Assembly: GCA_002279765.1 (NCBI GenBank)
Contig: NCCR01000001.1
Location: 38,650 to 102,649, forward strand
DNA length: 64,000 nt
DNA from: Verrucomicrobia bacterium 12-59-8
GTDB taxonomy: Bacteria > Verrucomicrobiota > Verrucomicrobiae > Verrucomicrobiales > Verrucomicrobiaceae
Direction of reading: 5' to 3'
Below, piece by piece: positions 42,192 to 51,400 of this stretch (the first letter of the stretch is position 1; every line of letters starts with the position of its first letter). The notes under the pieces were generated by a model. That model saw only the letters and a list, made by a program, of their open reading frames with translations. It was not told the origin of the DNA and did not search any database. The position numbers were made by a program, and so were the translations under genes.

Positions 42192-43694
42192 ATGAACATC
42201 CGCCCGCTTCTGTCTCTTCTCGCCCTGGCTCTACTTCCTTCAGCCCTCAGCGCGCAACCTGCCACGGCACCTCCCCCCGCGACTCAGGCCATCGATGTCG
42301 CATCAGGCGCATGGGAAGGCATCGTGAACATCGATGTTTCAGTGCTGGTTCCCGATTACCGTGAGCCATGGAACGCTGGCCAGCCCAGCGGTGGCAGCGG
42401 CACCGGCTTCCTCATTGGCAAAAACCGCTTTCTGACCAATGCGCACGTCGTCAGCAATGCCACGCGCATTCTGATCCGCACCACGAACGATCCCGAGCCG
42501 CATCCGGCCAAAATCGTCCACATCGCGCATGACTGTGACCTCGCCCTGATCGAAGCCGAGGACGGCAAGCACTTTGACAAGCTCAAGCCCCTCGACTTCG
42601 GCGGCATTCCGCAGCTCAATACCGAAGTGATTGCGATCGGCTATCCCATCGGCGGTGATCGCATCTCCGTGACGCGGGGCGTGGTTTCACGCATCGACTT
42701 CCGGCCTTACAGCCATACGAGTGTGGACTCCCATCTCGCAATCCAGGTGGATGCCGCGATCAATCCCGGCAATTCCGGCGGTCCGGTGATGCAGGAAGGT
42801 AAAGTCGTGGGTGTGGCCTTCCAGGGTTTCAGCGGCCGGGTGGCGCAGAATGTCGGCTACATGATTCCGGTGCCGGTGATCAAGCGCTTCCTCAAGGACA
42901 TCGAAGACGGCCGCTACGACCACTATGTCGATCTCGCCGCGAGCGATTTCCCCATTGAGAATCCAGCGCAGGCCAAGGCGCTTGGCACCGGCAATGACGG
43001 TGTGGGCGTGATGGTCGGGGATGTAGAGCCTCAGGGCAGCGTCGCCGGTCTGCTGAAAATCGGGGATGTCATTCTGAGCATTGATGACAATCCGGTGATG
43101 AACAACGGCCTCGTGCGCTTCGAGGGCGAGCTGATGGACATGAATGAAATCGTCGAGCGCAAGTTTGCCGGCGACACGATCAAACTGAAGTACATGCGCG
43201 ATGGCAAAAAACTGGAGGCCACGGTGACGCTGAAACGCTTTGATCCCTACGTCCGCCTCGGCGCACAGTACAACCAGCGACCGCGCTACATCGTCAATGC
43301 CGGGCTCGTGTTTCAGCCGCTGGACCGCAACCTGATGGACGCCCATCAAATGCGCGACGACACCGTGAACTACGTCTTCGACAATTTCCTGACCGACAAG
43401 CTTTACGTGGAGCGGCCCGAGCCCGTCGTGCTGACGAACGTGCTGCCGGATGAGGTGAACACCTGGATCACCCCCTATGCGCACAGCATCGTCGATGAAA
43501 TCAACGGCGTGAAGATCAAATCCCTCAAAGATGTGGAGACCGCGCTGGCCAAGAAGGACAAGCCGTTCATCGAGATCATCCTGCTGGAAAAAAACCGCCC
43601 GCTGGTGCTGAAGCGTGAGCTGGCCGAGGCCGCGCACAAACGTATCATGCAGACCTATAACATCCTGGAAGACTCCTATCTTGGCGATGAATAG
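42192..43694 (+). CDS. HtrA/Deg-type secreted serine protease
   Basis: 500 residues, signal peptide to about residue 21 (LPSALSAQ). Trypsin-fold catalytic triad complete: His85 in FLTNAHVV, Asp116 in HDCDLALIEAE, Ser195 in INPGNSGGPV. A PDZ domain follows at about 245-345 (GVGVMVGDVEPQGSVAGLLKIGDVILSID), and a C-terminal region to 500 with a degenerate second PDZ-like part (VDEINGVKIKSLKDVETAL). This layout matches plant/bacterial Deg proteases that act on misfolded periplasmic proteins. The next gene is a catalytically dead paralogue 41 bases downstream. Confidence 0.92.
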   Translation: MNIRPLLSLLALALLPSALSAQPATAPPPATQAIDVASGAWEGIVNIDVSVLVPDYREPWNAGQPSGGSGTGFLIGKNRFLTNAHVVSNATRILIRTTNDPEPHPAKIVHIAHDCDLALIEAEDGKHFDKLKPLDFGGIPQLNTEVIAIGYPIGGDRISVTRGVVSRIDFRPYSHTSVDSHLAIQVDAAINPGNSGGPVMQEGKVVGVAFQGFSGRVAQNVGYMIPVPVIKRFLKDIEDGRYDHYVDLAASDFPIENPAQAKALGTGNDGVGVMVGDVEPQGSVAGLLKIGDVILSIDDNPVMNNGLVRFEGELMDMNEIVERKFAGDTIKLKYMRDGKKLEATVTLKRFDPYVRLGAQYNQRPRYIVNAGLVFQPLDRNLMDAHQMRDDTVNYVFDNFLTDKLYVERPEPVVLTNVLPDEVNTWITPYAHSIVDEINGVKIKSLKDVETALAKKDKPFIEIILLEKNRPLVLKRELAEAAHKRIMQTYNILEDSYLGDE

Positions 43695-43735
43695 CCGAGC
43701 GATCTGACCTTGAACCTTCCAGCCTCGACGCATCC

Positions 43736-45286
43736 ATGAAGCTTTCCCAGACTCTCCTCTTCTTCGCACTCGGTGCAGCCACTCTGCCCGCGCAAACACC
43801 CACACCTGCAGCACCCCAAAAGAAACGTGTGCCCGCCGTGATGGAGGGTGCCGCCGCCCCACAGCAGGTGGTGCAAAGCAACTCACTGGTCAGGGTGAAC
43901 GCTACCTCCCAGCCCTACAGCCTGCACCTGCCCTGGCAGAAGGAATCGCCATCTGGCCGGCGGGGTCTGGGCGTGGTGCTTGCCGGCAATCGGGTGCTGG
44001 TCACGGGGCAGATGGTGGCGGACGCCACCTACATTGAGCTGGAGCTGCCGGACAAAGGCCAGAAGATTCCCGCCAAGGTCGTGGCGGTGGATTATGAGGC
44101 CAACCTGGCCCTACTGGAGTCGGCACCTTCGGACAAGCAGAAGGCGTTCTTTGCCGGACTCAAGCCCATGGCGGTGGATGTTGGCACCCGCATCGAAGAC
44201 AAGGTGGAAATTTTGCAGACAGGCCGTGTCGGCGAGCTGATCAAAAGCGAACTGAGAATCGGCAAGGTGCTCACGCGCCGCTACAATGTCGAAGGCTCGG
44301 GCTTTTTGGTCTATGAGGCCAACAACATTGTGCGCAGCGAGGCCAACAGCTTCACCCTGCCAGTGGTCAAAGGCGGCAAGCTCGTCGGCCTGCTGCTGAG
44401 CTACGATTCCAAGAATCAGGTCACCACCATTCTGCCCGCGCCGATCATCGAGCACTTTCTCAAAGATGTGGCGGACGGCAGCTATGAAGGCTTCCCCAGC
44501 CTCGGCATGGAGTTGCAGGCCACGCTGGACGAGCAGTACCGCGAATTCCTCGGACTCAAACCAGACGCGCCGGGCGTGCTCATCAGCATGGTCATGAAGG
44601 GCGGCTCGGCTGAACAAGCGGGCATGCAGAAGGGCGACATTCTGGTGGCCATCAATGGGTTCGCCATTGATTCACGCGGTGACTACAAGGACCCGCAGTT
44701 CGGTGCCCTCAGCTCCAGCCACCTCGTGCGCGGTCGTGCCTATGTAGGAGACAAAGTTGAGATCAAAGTGATTCGCGAGGGCAAGGAAGTCACGCTCAAT
44801 GGAAAGCTCACCCGCCGCAAGCCGGATGACTACCTCGTGCTGCCTTATCTGTTCGACAAAGGCCCGCGCTATGTGCTGATGGGCGGGCTGCTGTTTCAGG
44901 AGCTGTCACGTCCCTATCTGGACGCCTTTGGTGAGGACCGGCGCGGCGGTGCCATCCTGCGGCTCTCACACATCGCCTCACATCCTGACAACTATGAGGA
45001 GGAAGGCCGCAAAAAGCTCGTCTTCCTCAGCCTCGTGCTGCCCACACCCAGCACGCAGGGTTACGACAAGCTCGGCGGCCAGGTGGTCAACAAGGTGAAC
45101 GGCAAAACCATCAATGATCTCAACGATCTCGCGGAAGCCTTCAAGAGCGCCAAGGACACCCTGCACGTCATCGAGCTCAATGACTTCCCGCACATCCTCT
45201 ACCTCGATACCTTCGGTGCCGAACGCGACAACATGCGCCTGCTCGGCGGTGCGTACCGCATTGGCAGTCTGAAGCGGCTGGAGTAA
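43736..45286 (+). CDS. Catalytically inactive HtrA-like paralogue (pseudoprotease)
   Basis: 516 residues with signal peptide (ends near AATLPAQ). It aligns along its length with the preceding protease, but the triad is lost: His becomes Gln92 (RVLVTGQMVAD), Asp becomes Asn123 (YEANLALLES), and the GNSGGP loop is replaced by EANSFTLPV. The PDZ domain is kept (GVLISMVMKGGSAEQAGMQKGDILVAINGF). It likely serves as a regulator, substrate receptor or mixed-oligomer partner of the active protease; that is inference from the pairing. Confidence 0.88.
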   Translation: MKLSQTLLFFALGAATLPAQTPTPAAPQKKRVPAVMEGAAAPQQVVQSNSLVRVNATSQPYSLHLPWQKESPSGRRGLGVVLAGNRVLVTGQMVADATYIELELPDKGQKIPAKVVAVDYEANLALLESAPSDKQKAFFAGLKPMAVDVGTRIEDKVEILQTGRVGELIKSELRIGKVLTRRYNVEGSGFLVYEANNIVRSEANSFTLPVVKGGKLVGLLLSYDSKNQVTTILPAPIIEHFLKDVADGSYEGFPSLGMELQATLDEQYREFLGLKPDAPGVLISMVMKGGSAEQAGMQKGDILVAINGFAIDSRGDYKDPQFGALSSSHLVRGRAYVGDKVEIKVIREGKEVTLNGKLTRRKPDDYLVLPYLFDKGPRYVLMGGLLFQELSRPYLDAFGEDRRGGAILRLSHIASHPDNYEEEGRKKLVFLSLVLPTPSTQGYDKLGGQVVNKVNGKTINDLNDLAEAFKSAKDTLHVIELNDFPHILYLDTFGAERDNMRLLGGAYRIGSLKRLE

Positions 45287-45290
45287 GCTG

Positions 45291-45980
45291 TTACTTCACC
45301 GCACCGATGAGCGTCTGAAGGCGCGACACCTGCGCCTTCAGCAGTGAGATCTCCGCCTCCATCTTCGCGCGCCAGTCGGCATCGGATGAATCATCCGCCA
45401 CTGGAGGTGCCGGGGCATGAGCGGAGAGCGTGGCGGCCGCTGCGCCTGCCACCTCCCCACAGAGCAGATGCATGAACTGCGCCACGCGCTGGCCCGGGCC
45501 GGCAGGGATGCACTGCACCAGCGGGCCTTCATTGTAGCCGATCAGCTCGGCCAGCGTGTTCTCGACGCTGGGCATGTCCGGGAATTCAAACAGGCGCTCG
45601 GTGCGCTGGCGCAGCTCGCCTGCGGTCTGTGATCCGCGCAGCAGCAGCATGCACAGTAGCGCCATGTGCGAACGGTCCAGTCCGGGCAGCTTGCCTTTCA
45701 GATTGTGCCGGTACTTCAGGGTTCGGCCACCCACGATGTTCACTTCAAAAACGTAGCCGTGAGATTTCATCGACTCCAGCGCCCGCAGCACGGTGCGCTC
45801 ATCATAGCGCACGATGGGGTCGCGGTTTGTGGTCTGATTGCAGGCGGTGACCAGGGCATTCAGCGTCATCGGATAGTAGTCCGGCAGCGTGATTTCTTTT
45901 TCGATCAAGCATCCCACGACTCGGGCGGCTTCGGGTGTGAGCGTGAACAGAATGGCGGTGGTGACGGATTCGGCGGACAT
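45291..45980 (-). CDS. YceH-family protein (DUF480)
   Basis: 229 residues from ATG 45980 (a start nine codons upstream is possible). Two winged-helix-like halves are characteristic of YceH: LTPEAARVVGCLIEKEITLPDYYPMTLNALVTACNQ... with NRDPIV and, in the second half, LDRSHMALLCMLLLRGSQTAGELRQRTERLFEFPD. (Quoted in parts; the key pieces are CLIEKE, YYPMTLNAL and RGSQTAGELR.) The C-terminus is a predicted short coiled coil (KMEAEISLLKAQVSRLQTLI). Function is not established in the family. Convergent with the pseudoprotease. Confidence 0.92.
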   Translation of the reverse strand: MSAESVTTAILFTLTPEAARVVGCLIEKEITLPDYYPMTLNALVTACNQTTNRDPIVRYDERTVLRALESMKSHGYVFEVNIVGGRTLKYRHNLKGKLPGLDRSHMALLCMLLLRGSQTAGELRQRTERLFEFPDMPSVENTLAELIGYNEGPLVQCIPAGPGQRVAQFMHLLCGEVAGAAAATLSAHAPAPPVADDSSDADWRAKMEAEISLLKAQVSRLQTLIGAVK

Positions 45981-46112
45981 GTAAAATGAGCTTGGAAGTA
46001 GCGGCACCTTCCACGGCTCCAGGCTGCGTTCAACTTCCGGTCATGGTTGGTTTTAAAGGAATGCGTAATTATTTCTGAATACTTCCTGAAGTGCGGCGTC
46101 GAATGGTCTGCT

Positions 46113-46667
46113 ATGAAAACGAAAATTCTACTTCTGTGCGGCGCAGTCATCGCCGCTTGCTCGCTTACTTCATGCGACATCTATGGCTACCCCGGCTATG
46201 GCTACACAGGGTACGGTGGTGGCTACGGCGGCTATGGTCGAGGATATGGCGGCTACGGCTCAAGCTACAATAACTACTACTCAAGCTCTCTGCTAGGCTT
46301 GGGTGGATTGGGTAGTTACTATGGTGGTTATTCCAGGCCCTATGGTTACAGCAGTTACAATCGTGGCTACTCCAGCCCCTACCGCTCCTATGGCAACGTG
46401 GGTTACAGCAGAGGCTATTCTTCTCCATTCCTAGGCTATAACAACCTCTCCTCGTTCAACCGTGGTTTCGGCGGCTCCTCATTCGGTAACCACAGCTTTG
46501 CCAGCCATAACCTTGGGGGCTCCCCATTCGCTGGTCATTCCATGCATGGTGGCTCCACTGGCGGTTTTAGCGGTGGCGGACACAGCTTCGGCGGTAGCAG
46601 CCATGGCGGTGGTCACAGCTTTGGGGGCGGCGGTGGCGGCGGCCATATGGGCGGCCATCATCATTGA
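46113..46667 (+). CDS. Gly/Tyr/Ser-rich small lipoprotein with His-rich end
   Basis: 184 residues from ATG 46113. Lipobox in AACSLTSC (Cys near 21). The mature part is low-complexity: GYG/GGY repeats (about 25-60), then SYNRGYSSP and NLSSFNRGF segments, then Gly/His-rich GGGHSFGG ending GGHHH. There is no globular domain. Such proteins may coat the outer membrane, stiffen the envelope or bind metal through the histidines. A strong terminator follows at 46688. Confidence 0.75.
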   Translation: MKTKILLLCGAVIAACSLTSCDIYGYPGYGYTGYGGGYGGYGRGYGGYGSSYNNYYSSSLLGLGGLGSYYGGYSRPYGYSSYNRGYSSPYRSYGNVGYSRGYSSPFLGYNNLSSFNRGFGGSSFGNHSFASHNLGGSPFAGHSMHGGSTGGFSGGGHSFGGSSHGGGHSFGGGGGGGHMGGHHH

Positions 46668-46687
46668 TCCTCCGCGGTTCACTCCAG

Positions 46688-46720
46688 CAGCGCTCAAGGT
46701 TTCTTGGGCGCTGTTTTTTT
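46688..46720 (+). terminator. Rho-independent terminator after the Gly/Tyr-rich lipoprotein
   Basis: CAGCGCTCAAG and CTTGGGCGCTG form an 11-bp stem (one mismatch) around a GTTT loop, followed directly by seven Ts. It lies 21 bases after the stop codon. Confidence 0.88.
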
Positions 46721-46874
46721 GTGCTTCACGTTGTCCGGCCGCTCGAACTCTTTTCCCTCGTTGCAGGGGAAGTAAATCACTGGGAGGTGTAGCGTCTTGC
46801 GAAACGCATTTCCGTTTAGCTGTCAGTCTCTTGGTTGAAGGTTGGAAAATGATAGGGTCTGCGGATCTCCGTGC

Positions 46875-47570
46875 TCAGCGAGCCACTTGTTCCAGTGAAA
46901 GCATCCGCCACTCACCCTCCGCGAGATCGCCGAGCTCATAGGGACCGAAACGTTCGCGGTGCAGATTTTCCACATGCCAGCCCTGGCTGGCAAACATGCG
47001 GCGCACCTGATGGTAACGGCCTTCGGTGATGGTGAGGCGGGCGGACTGACTGGAAACAATTTCCAATTTCGCGGGCAGGCAGGGTTTGTCCTCGCTGCGG
47101 AGCATGAGATCGCCTTTCGCAAAGATGTCGATGAGTGAGGGATCGAGTTCGCGATCCAACTCCACGAGGTAAGTCTTCTCAATGTCCGACTTCGGTGACG
47201 TGTAGCGATGCACGAGGCTGCCGATGTCCGTGACGAGCAGCAGGCCGCTTGTGTCTTTGTCGAGTCGCCCCACGCTTGTCACTGCGGGATTGCGTTCCGG
47301 CCAGTGCGAGGGCAGCAACTCATAGATGTTCTGACCTTCCTCCTCGCTGTGCGTGCAGGAGTAGCCCACAGGCTTGTAGAGCATCGCCAGCAGGCCGTCT
47401 GGCGCTTCGAGCGGTTCGTCATCAACGGTGATCAGTGCGGAATCCACGCGCTGGTCCGAACGCTTCACCACTACGCCGCTCAGCTTCACGCGGCCCTCTT
47501 TGACAAAAGCCATCGCCTCCCGGCGTGAGCAGTAACCGAGGGCGGAGAGCAGTTGATCGAGGCGGCGCAT
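46875..47570 (-). CDS. RsuA-family rRNA pseudouridine synthase
   Basis: 231 residues from ATG 47570 (MRRLDQLLSALGYCSRREA), where the S4 RNA-binding domain begins. The catalytic domain has GRLDKDTSGLLLVT with the nucleophilic Asp, KTYLVELD and EGRYHQVRRMFASQGWHVENLHRERFG. Length and lack of long inserts fit RsuA/RluE/RluF-type enzymes that modify a single uridine in rRNA. RsuA (16S U516) is most likely but not certain. Confidence 0.9.
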   Translation of the reverse strand: MRRLDQLLSALGYCSRREAMAFVKEGRVKLSGVVVKRSDQRVDSALITVDDEPLEAPDGLLAMLYKPVGYSCTHSEEEGQNIYELLPSHWPERNPAVTSVGRLDKDTSGLLLVTDIGSLVHRYTSPKSDIEKTYLVELDRELDPSLIDIFAKGDLMLRSEDKPCLPAKLEIVSSQSARLTITEGRYHQVRRMFASQGWHVENLHRERFGPYELGDLAEGEWRMLSLEQVAR

Positions 47571-47644
47571 GTGGGGGGTGGGACGAAGTGAGGCGGACGC
47601 TCCCTGCTCACAGCGTGGTGTCATGCGGTAAATGCGGAGGCTCT

Positions 47645-47729
47645 GAGTATTGTAGTACCGGCTTTAGCCGGTTCCAGAAAATGAGCGTGTGAAGCTCCAG
47701 TACCGGCTGAAGCCGGTACTACAATACTC
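47645..47729. repeat. REP hairpin pair (BIME-like), 3' side of the RAYT gene
   Basis: An 85-base unit with two small stem-loops, CCGGCTTTAGCCGG (47658) and CCGGCTGAAGCCGG (47703), in opposite orientation, so the whole forms a 27-bp inverted repeat (47645-47671 with 47703-47729) with one mismatch. Each arm begins or ends with GTAGTACCGG or its complement. This is the form of REP elements mobilised by RAYT transposases. Confidence 0.85.
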
Positions 47730-48327
47730 AATCATCCCAGCCCATACCGTAATCGAGCACGGGATAAACTTGCCAGATGCGCGCCGCTTCTTCTCGGCCT
47801 TTGTCGCGCAGGTAATCTTGCGCACTCGACCAGGGCCAGTCGGTCCATTTGGATGAATAGCCATGCTTCACGGCGTTGTGATGGATGTAGTTCAACGTCG
47901 CCCAAATGTGAGATTCGTTGCGCATGGCGCGATCCACCGCACGATGCCAGCAGGTGCGACCTCGTGTTTGGTCCTCGCCATTCCAGGCGAAGGAGGTGCG
48001 GCCATGAACTTTGCCGAGTTGTGTGACGAGCGGCGCGAGGTCTGGGGCGGTCGCAAGCACGTGGTAGTGATTGGGCAGGACGCACCATGCATGGATGATT
48101 GCGTGGGCTGATTCAAACGCCTGCTGCAACTGTCTCACAAAATCGTCCATGCGTTCGATAGAGACGCCGATAATCGGCGCATGCCCATAGCATGTTCCTG
48201 TGATGAGATACTGGCTTGTTTGCTGGCCCGTGAAGTGAGGCGGACCATGCCAGGGGCGGTTTAGCAGCCTGCGTTGCTCCAGCACTTTTTCACGCATCTC
48301 CTGCGTCCATTTTCGCCAAGCATACAT
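47728..48327 (-). CDS. REP-associated tyrosine transposase (RAYT, TnpA_REP)
   Basis: 199 residues. HUH motif PNHYHVLAT with the two His around Tyr, the CWHRAVDRAMRNESHIWATLNYIHHNAVKHGY stretch carrying the region of the catalytic Tyr (NYIHHNAVKHG), and the end motif DWPWSSAQDYL. RAYTs are domesticated IS200/IS605 relatives that process REP hairpins. This gene lies exactly between two REP pairs and its stop overlaps the 3' one. It is intact by reading, so possibly active. Confidence 0.92.
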   Translation of the reverse strand: MYAWRKWTQEMREKVLEQRRLLNRPWHGPPHFTGQQTSQYLITGTCYGHAPIIGVSIERMDDFVRQLQQAFESAHAIIHAWCVLPNHYHVLATAPDLAPLVTQLGKVHGRTSFAWNGEDQTRGRTCWHRAVDRAMRNESHIWATLNYIHHNAVKHGYSSKWTDWPWSSAQDYLRDKGREEAARIWQVYPVLDYGMGWDD

Positions 48328-48366
48328 GGTGCGATTTCAGCGCAGGCTTTCAAGCCTCGCAAGACT

Positions 48367-48455
48367 GTTTTGTAGTACCGCCTTCAGGCGGAATCTGGAT
48401 AAGGGGAACTTATCGACAGTCGTCCAGAGACCGGCTGAAGCCGGTACTACAAAAC
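48367..48455. repeat. REP hairpin pair (BIME-like), 5' side of the RAYT gene
   Basis: An 89-base unit with CCGCCTTCAGGCGG (48378) and CCGGCTGAAGCCGG (48431) as opposed hairpins; the outer arms GTTTTGTAGTACCG (48367) and its perfect complement at 48442-48455 close the unit. It shares TTGTAGTACCG with the unit on the other side of the transposase gene. Confidence 0.85.
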
Positions 48456-48493
48456 ATGAGCTGGGTATGCGGCACCGTGAGGAGTAGCAACAC

Positions 48494-51400
48494 CTATGCG
48501 CCGATCAACTTCCGCGCTTCGGCGAGGGCGGCGTCGACTTTGGTGGTGTCTTTGCCGCCGCCGCGGGCGAAGTCGGGTTTGCCGCCGCCTTTGCCGCCGA
48601 CGATGGGGGCGATGGTTTGGATGATCTTGCCTGCCTGGACTTTGCCCTGGTGTTCTTTGGCGACGCTGGCGATGAGGGCGACGCTACCGCCGCCGGTGGC
48701 GGCGAGGACGACGCTGCCGTTGAAGGTGCCTTTCAAGGCTTCAGCCACACCGACGGCGTAGTCGGCATCCACATCACCGAGGTTGACGATGATGGTGTTG
48801 TTCGCAGCGGTGGCGATGAGGTCTTTGGCCTTCACTGCGGCTTCGCGTTGCTGCGCGGCTTTGAGGGCTTTTTCGAGTTCCTTTTGCTGGGTGAGGATTT
48901 GATCGAGCTTCTTCTCGAGATCGGCGGCGCCTTGGGCGCTGACTTTGCCGGCGAGGAGCTTGAGGAGTTCGGCATCGGCGCGGGCGGCGTTGTAGGCTTC
49001 GAGACCGGCGATGGCTTCGATGCGGCGGACGCCGGAGGCGACGGCGCTTTCGCTGACGAGACGGAAGAGGCCGATCTCGCCGGTGCTGCGTGTGTGCGTG
49101 CCGCCGCAGAGTTCCATGCTCCAGCCGTCGAGCTTGTTGCGCTGGCCGCCGATCTGCACGACGCGAACGAGGTCGCCGTATTTTTCGCCGAAGAGGGCCA
49201 TGATGCCGTTGTTGGCCTTGGCCTCGACGTAGGGGACTTCGGTCCAGGAGACGGGTTCGTTGGCAACGACGCGCTCGTTCACGAGACGCTCGATGTCGCT
49301 GATCTGCTGCGCAGTGAGTGCGGCGCTGTTGAAGTCGAAGGTGAGTTTATCCGGAGTGACGGAGGAGCCCTTCTGCGTGGCGTCCTTGTTCACCACTTCA
49401 TGCAGGGCCCAATGGAGGATGTGGGTGACGGTGTGGTGGCGCTCGATGGCGTGGCGGCGCGGCGCATCGACGATGAGCTTCACGGTAGCATCGACGGCAG
49501 GGGCTTCGTCGCCTTCGAGGAAGTGCAGCCAGGTGTTGCCGACTTTGGTGGTGGAGCTGATCGGATAGGTGTTGGCGCCGAGGATGAGCTGGCCCGCATC
49601 GCCGATCTGGCCGCCCATTTCGGCGTAGCAGGTGGAGACGTCGAGGACGACGGCGGTCTTGTCCTTCATCTCGACGACTTCGAGGACGCGCACGTCGGCT
49701 TCGAGGGTATCGTAACCGATGAACTTGGTCGGAGCTTTGGTTTCGATCTCGGAGACGGAGACGACTTGTTTGTTCTTCTTGCCGGCTTCGCGGGCGCGTT
49801 CTCGCTGCTCTTCCATGCGTTTTTCGAATCCTGCGGTATCAACGGTTAAGCCGCGCTCGCGGGCGAGTAGCTCGGTGAGGTCGATGGGGAAGCCATAAGT
49901 GTCGTAAAGCTGGAACTCGCCAGAACCGGTGAAGGGATTTTGAATTCGCCGAAGGCTGCTTAGCAAATCTTCAATTTCTGCGGCCTTCTGCACAATGGCT
50001 CTCGCTACTGCGGTCGATAATTTCGTAGAGCTGTTTGTATTCGGTAGTTCAAGCGCCGCATCCACGGCCTCTACCAACTCACCTCCCAGCTTAAGCAAGC
50101 GAAGCTCGCTCTTATTTGCAACAGCAGTAAACGATTCTAATCCAACCTCATTAACCGTGTTCTGAAGGGCTGAGCCCAAAAAACGTGCATCGGTTAAGAA
50201 TGACTCTCCCACAATGTCAGTTTTTTCGACCTCAATCATCTGGCTCACAAATTGAGAGGCCCTCGCTGCATTAGCTTCGACAAATTCATTAACTTTGGAT
50301 TCCGCAGCAAAACGCTCGAAAATTTCGAGTCCCCTATCCAGCGTCCGGTTAAACGCTTCTTCCTCCAGCTTCAGCACGCTCTTGATCTGCTCCTTCTTCG
50401 TGCGCAGCTCAGGGAACACATCGCCCATCTGCGTGGCCAGTACATCGACGAGCTTGAAGAAGAAGGGTTCTTTGAATTCGAGGGTGCGGCCGTACTTCAC
50501 GGCGCGGCGGAGGATGCGGCGGAGGGTGTAGTTGCGGTCGGAGTTGCCGGGCTGGATGCCGTCGGCGATGGCGAAGCTGAGGGTGCGGAGGTGGTCGGCG
50601 ATGACGCGGAAGGCGACGTCGATTTTCTCCTGCTCGGTGACAGGTACCACATGGCCCTGCTCATTGGCCTTGGGCAGGGTGCTGGCGTAGGTTTTGCCGG
50701 AGAGCTTGGTAAGCTCGTCAAAGATCGGCTTGAAGACGTCGGTGTCGTAGTTGCTGATCTTGGCGCTCTCGAAGTCGGTGAAGTTCTTGGTGCCCTGGAT
50801 GATGGAGCAGACGCGCTCAAAGCCCATGCCGGTGTCCACGTGCTGTGCGGGGAGCGGGACGAAGCTGCCATCCGGATTGGCGTTGTATTGAATGAAGACG
50901 TTGTTCCAGATCTCGATGCAGCTCGCGTCGCTGCCGTTGACGAGCAGAGCACCGGCGCGCTGACGGTCTTCGTCGAGGTTCGGAGCACCGGGGGTGAGGT
51001 CGATGTGGATCTCGGTGCAGGGGCCGCAGGGGCCGGTGTCGCCCATCATCCAGAAGTTGTCCTTCTTGTTGCCGTTGACGATGTGGATGTCGGGATCGAG
51101 GCCGATGCTGCGGAACTTCTCGGCCCAGATGTCCCAGGCTTCCTGGTCGCGATCAGCGGGGTCGCCTTTGCCGGGCTGGTAGATGGTGGCGAAGACGCGG
51201 GTCGGCGGGAACTTCCAGCGCTCGATGATCAGTTCCCAGGCCCAGGAGATGGCTTCTTTTTTGAAGTAGTCGCCGAAGGACCAGTTGCCCAGCATTTCGA
51301 AAAGCGTGTGGTGGTAGGTGTCTAGGCCCACGTCTTCGAGGTCGTTGTGCTTGCCGCCAGCGCGGATGCACTTCTGCGTGTCCGCCGCACGGGTGGGCAG

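Noticed and set aside
47645..48455. CRISPR array
   Set aside because: The repeats are only two hairpin pairs separated by a gene, with no regular spacers. They are REP elements of the RAYT gene between them.
48617..49849. Plus-strand open frame of 410 codons across alaS
   Set aside because: Antisense to alaS; composed of repetitive Gly/Ala/Asp/Glu runs that arise from the complementary codons.
49935..50310. Intein in alaS
   Set aside because: The insertion is only about 115-120 residues and lacks the N-terminal Cys/Ser, the B-block and the terminal His-Asn of inteins. It looks like an accessory domain.
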